From assembly GCA_017466455.1 (NCBI GenBank), contig JAFTUD010000002.1, positions 62,001 to 126,000 of the forward strand: DNA of 64,000 nucleotides, given 5' to 3'. The translations under genes were made by a program, and so were the position numbers. The notes under the pieces are model-generated. The model saw only the letters and a list, made by a program, of their open reading frames with translations. It made no database searches and was not told the DNA's origin. Positions 61,502-64,000 of this stretch are shown here, in pieces (within the stretch, counting starts at the first letter, position 1; the number at the start of each line of letters is the position of its first letter). The DNA comes from Clostridia bacterium (GTDB lineage: Bacteria; Bacillota_A; Clostridia; Oscillospirales; CAG-272).

Positions 61502-63154
61502 TTATTTTTTCGGGAAGCTATCCTTCAATCCTACTATCTTGTTGTAGGTGTTTTCATATTTTGAGTCCTTGCAAAAATATCCATTTCTTACAAACTGGAA
61601 TTTATCACCACTCTTAGCGTCTGCAAGTGATTTTTCCACCAAAGCATTCTCAATTTTAACAAGCGAATTTGGATTGAGATAATCGTTGTAGGTCTTATCC
61701 TCGGGAATATCGCCAACATTTTCAATAGTAAATAGCTTATCGTAAACCATAAGCGTTACATTATCGGCATTCTTAGCGCTTAGCCAGTGGATTGTACCCT
61801 TTATCTTTCTTCCGTCAAGAGGCATTGAATTTCTTGCCTCGAGGTCAGCTGTACAATGAATTTCTACAACCTTTCCGTTTTCATCCTTAATGATTTCGTT
61901 GCACTTAACGATGTACGCGCCCATAAGACGGACCTCTCCTTCAGGCTTCATTCTAAAGAACTTAGGCGGCGGAACCTCTTCAAAATCGCTTCTATCAATG
62001 TAAATTTCGCGAGTGAACATAAGGTCACGAGTACCTGCCTCGGGATCGTTAGGATTGTTAGATACAGGGAAATATTCCACCTTGTCTGCATCATAGTTAG
62101 TTATAACAACCTTGATAGGGTCAGTTACACAAATTCTACGAGGGGCGCTCATATTAAGCTCTTCTCTAATGCAATGCTCCAAAAGCTCAATATCAACAAT
62201 GCTATACGCCTTTGCAACGCCTGCCCTGCTTACGAAATCAAAAATTGATGCAGGAGTAAATCCGCGTCTTCTAAGTCCGCAAAGTGTTGGCATTCTCGGG
62301 TCGTCCCAGCCATCAACCATATTGTTTTCAACAAGATAACGAAGGTATCTCTTGCTCATTACGGTATATGTTACATTAAGTCTTGCAAATTCCCTTTGCT
62401 TAGGCTTCTTTTCAAATCCGATATTGTCAACAACCCATTCATAGAGTGGTCTGTGATTTTCAAACTCCAATGAGCAAAGCGAGTGCGTAATTCCCTCAAG
62501 TGCATCTTGAATTGGGTGAGCGTAATCGTACAATGGATAAATGCACCATTTATCGCCCTGACGGTGGTGATGCGCTCTTAAAATTCTATAAATTGCAGGG
62601 TCACGCATATTCATATTAGGCGACGCCATGTCAATTTTTGCTCTAAGAGTCTTTGAGCCATCGGGGAATTCTCCGTTCTTCATTCTCTCAAACAAATCAA
62701 GGTTTTCCTCAATGCTTCTATCTCTATAAGGGCTATTTTTACCTGGCTCGGTAAGTGTTCCTCTATATTCCTTTAGCTGATCAGCCGAAAGGTCACAAAC
62801 ATATGCCTTACCGTCCTTGATGAGCTTTATTGCGAACTCATAGCACTTATCAAAATAATCAGAGCCATAGAAAATGCCACCCTCGGGCTCAGCTCCAAGC
62901 CATTTAAGATCTTCATAAATGCTATCAACGTATTCAGTGTCTTCCTTTGACGGATTTGTGTCATCATATCTAAGATTAAATAGTCCACCATACTTTTTCG
63001 CAGTTTGATAGTTAATCCAAATAGCCTTTGCGCTACCGATATGAAGATATCCGTTTGGCTCGGGCGGAAAACGGGTATGAATTCGGTCAGCAAAGCCGGC
63101 TGAAATATCCTCATCAATAATATCGTGTATAAAATTTGAACTCATTTCTTCCAT
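61502..63154 (-). CDS. glnS: Glutaminyl-tRNA synthetase
   Basis: A class Ib synthetase of 550 residues. TRFPPEPNGYLHIGSAKAI holds HIGH, SLCSLEFENHRPLYEW is GlnRS-specific, and TVMSKRYLRYLVE is the KMSKS equivalent; the anticodon-binding beta barrels follow. GAGG six bases upstream supports ATG 63154, with ATG 63145 as a second choice. glnS and gltX are adjacent, so direct Gln charging is available. The gatCAB route cannot be judged from this window. Confidence 0.97.
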   Translation of the reverse strand: MEEMSSNFIHDIIDEDISAGFADRIHTRFPPEPNGYLHIGSAKAIWINYQTAKKYGGLFNLRYDDTNPSKEDTEYVDSIYEDLKWLGAEPEGGIFYGSDYFDKCYEFAIKLIKDGKAYVCDLSADQLKEYRGTLTEPGKNSPYRDRSIEENLDLFERMKNGEFPDGSKTLRAKIDMASPNMNMRDPAIYRILRAHHHRQGDKWCIYPLYDYAHPIQDALEGITHSLCSLEFENHRPLYEWVVDNIGFEKKPKQREFARLNVTYTVMSKRYLRYLVENNMVDGWDDPRMPTLCGLRRRGFTPASIFDFVSRAGVAKAYSIVDIELLEHCIREELNMSAPRRICVTDPIKVVITNYDADKVEYFPVSNNPNDPEAGTRDLMFTREIYIDRSDFEEVPPPKFFRMKPEGEVRLMGAYIVKCNEIIKDENGKVVEIHCTADLEARNSMPLDGRKIKGTIHWLSAKNADNVTLMVYDKLFTIENVGDIPEDKTYNDYLNPNSLVKIENALVEKSLADAKSGDKFQFVRNGYFCKDSKYENTYNKIVGLKDSFPKK

Positions 63155-63164
63155 AATAAACCTC

Positions 63165-64000
63165 TTAAAGCGAACTAATCATATCGTTTATTCTTTTAAT
63201 TACTCTATCGTATCCCAAAATTTGCATAACAGTATACATGTCGGGAGAGTTTTCCTTGCCTGTTACTGCAATTCTGATAAACATACTTATGTCAGAGACA
63301 TTTCCCTTATAAATTTCGGGGTTTTCTTTATATGCCCTCATATCCGAAGCAAATCCAAGCATATCGGCAATATCCTTGATTTTTTCAAACCAAGCGCCCG
63401 AATCATCGGATACATCAAATGTCTTTGCAAACTCGGTAAGCGTAGCCTTTATATCACGCTTTTCAAATTTTTCGGGATATTGACTTTGAATTTTAAAGAG
63501 ATCGTCAAAGAAAAAGTCAACATATCCGCGAACATCCTTCCAAACGCAAAGGTCCTTTCTTGGCTTTTTACCGCCTCTACCGATAGCGAATATAGACTTT
63601 GTATATTCGGGCGATGCAGTAAGCTGAGCATAAAGCTCCTTGTCAAATTCTCTTGCCCACTCACACGAAAGCTCATAAACCTTATCAGCGCTCATTCTTG
63701 AAATTACATTCTTTGAAACATCGTTCAATTTAGCAAAATCAAATAGACAGCCCGAAATTGACATTTTCTTAATGTTGAATGGAAACTCGGTATACGGCTT
63801 GTCCGCATTTTGCATGTGCCACTCCTCGTAGTTGGAATTAAGAAGCGTCATAACATACTCACAAACAGCCTCGGGGCAATATCCCATAGATGTATAATCA
63901 TCCATATTAGCGCCCATATCACGCTTTGAAAGCTTTTTCTTATTTCCGTTCTCATCAATTCTCATAATTTGAGCAATGTGCATATACTTTGGAAGCTTAA
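63165..64000 (-). CDS. gltX: Glutamyl-tRNA synthetase (5' part outside the window)
   Basis: The C-terminal part of a GluRS; about 278 residues are visible and the frame is open to base 64000. The KMSKS equivalent KKLSKRD follows AQIMRIDENGN. Then come the catalytic-domain end (GYCPEAVCEYVMTLLNS) and the helical anticodon-binding domain (ISGCLFDFAKLNDVSKNVIS, AVTGKENSPDMYTVMQILG). The HIGH motif lies outside. It is followed by glnS after ten bases. A non-discriminating paralogue cannot be excluded. Confidence 0.93.
   Translation of the reverse strand, partial: KLPKYMHIAQIMRIDENGNKKKLSKRDMGANMDDYTSMGYCPEAVCEYVMTLLNSNYEEWHMQNADKPYTEFPFNIKKMSISGCLFDFAKLNDVSKNVISRMSADKVYELSCEWAREFDKELYAQLTASPEYTKSIFAIGRGGKKPRKDLCVWKDVRGYVDFFFDDLFKIQSQYPEKFEKRDIKATLTEFAKTFDVSDDSGAWFEKIKDIADMLGFASDMRAYKENPEIYKGNVSDISMFIRIAVTGKENSPDMYTVMQILGYDRVIKRINDMISSL

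Noticed and set aside
1..64000. CRISPR arrays, insertion sequences, prophage genes, tRNA or rRNA genes
   Set aside because: I saw no regularly spaced repeats, transposase or phage motifs, and no tRNA-like T-loop sequences in the intergenic regions.

Overview
The window is a chromosomal segment of an AT-rich, Gram-positive, endospore-forming bacterium of the class Clostridia. Most likely it is an uncultured anaerobe of gut type. The support is SpoIIID, WhiA, a lipoprotein-type ABC binding protein, B. subtilis-like SD sequences and promoters (TTGACA-17-TATAAT), and clostridial gene order (xseA-xseB-ispA-tlyA-argR-recN; dprA-topA-trmFO-plsX-rnc-radical SAM-smc-ftsY). I see no phage, insertion sequence, CRISPR array, tRNA or rRNA. 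About sixty genes are present; mutS2 is cut at the left edge and gltX at the right edge.

Layout. 1-8.4 kb (+): end of mutS2, rhamnose genes rhaBA, prs, argS, yebC. 8.5-9.4 kb (+): a LytTR regulator with a DUF3021 membrane partner. 9.4-16.6 kb (-): manA; the ylxM-ffh-rpsP-khpA secretion/translation operon; spoIIID; galE-galM; plus one small P-loop kinase on +. An AT-rich non-coding stretch of about 0.7 kb lies at 13.5-14.2 kb. 16.7-19.7 kb (+): a Crp/Fnr regulator followed by a three-gene ABC importer. 19.7-26.2 kb (-): a Cys-rich protein, a small P-loop protein, pgi, a D,D-carboxypeptidase and a class A PBP. 26.3-38.4 kb (-): dnaE, whiA, murB, then the nusB-to-recN operon. 38.6 kb (+): an unknown membrane protein divergent from nusB. 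39.2-56.6 kb (-): rpsU, leuS-rsfS-yqeK-nadD-yhbY-rdgB-ftsY-smc-radical SAM-rnc-plsX-trmFO-topA-dprA. 56.7-64 kb (-): a TrmH-type methyltransferase, infC-rpmI-rplT behind an attenuator leader, a GH3 glycosidase, glnS and gltX.

Most of the window is core housekeeping (translation, SRP targeting, chromosome segregation, cell wall, NAD and isoprenoid synthesis) in tightly overlapping operons. The most unusual element is the ABC importer at 16.7-19.7 kb. Its substrate-binding lipoprotein is circularly permuted: the segment that normally forms the C-terminal half directly follows the signal peptide, and the normal N-terminal half comes last. Everything is present once and in one frame. The cassette starts with a consensus promoter whose transcription start is covered by a perfect inverted repeat, probably the operator of the encoded Crp/Fnr protein.

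Other points worth a look: a second permuted protein (GH3, a known architecture); an 11-mer shared by the -35 regions of the divergent nusB and membrane-protein promoters; the infC leader with an attenuator and an AUU start; a candidate sigma-E promoter for spoIIID inside the galM terminator; and a Cys-rich protein with six consecutive cysteines.
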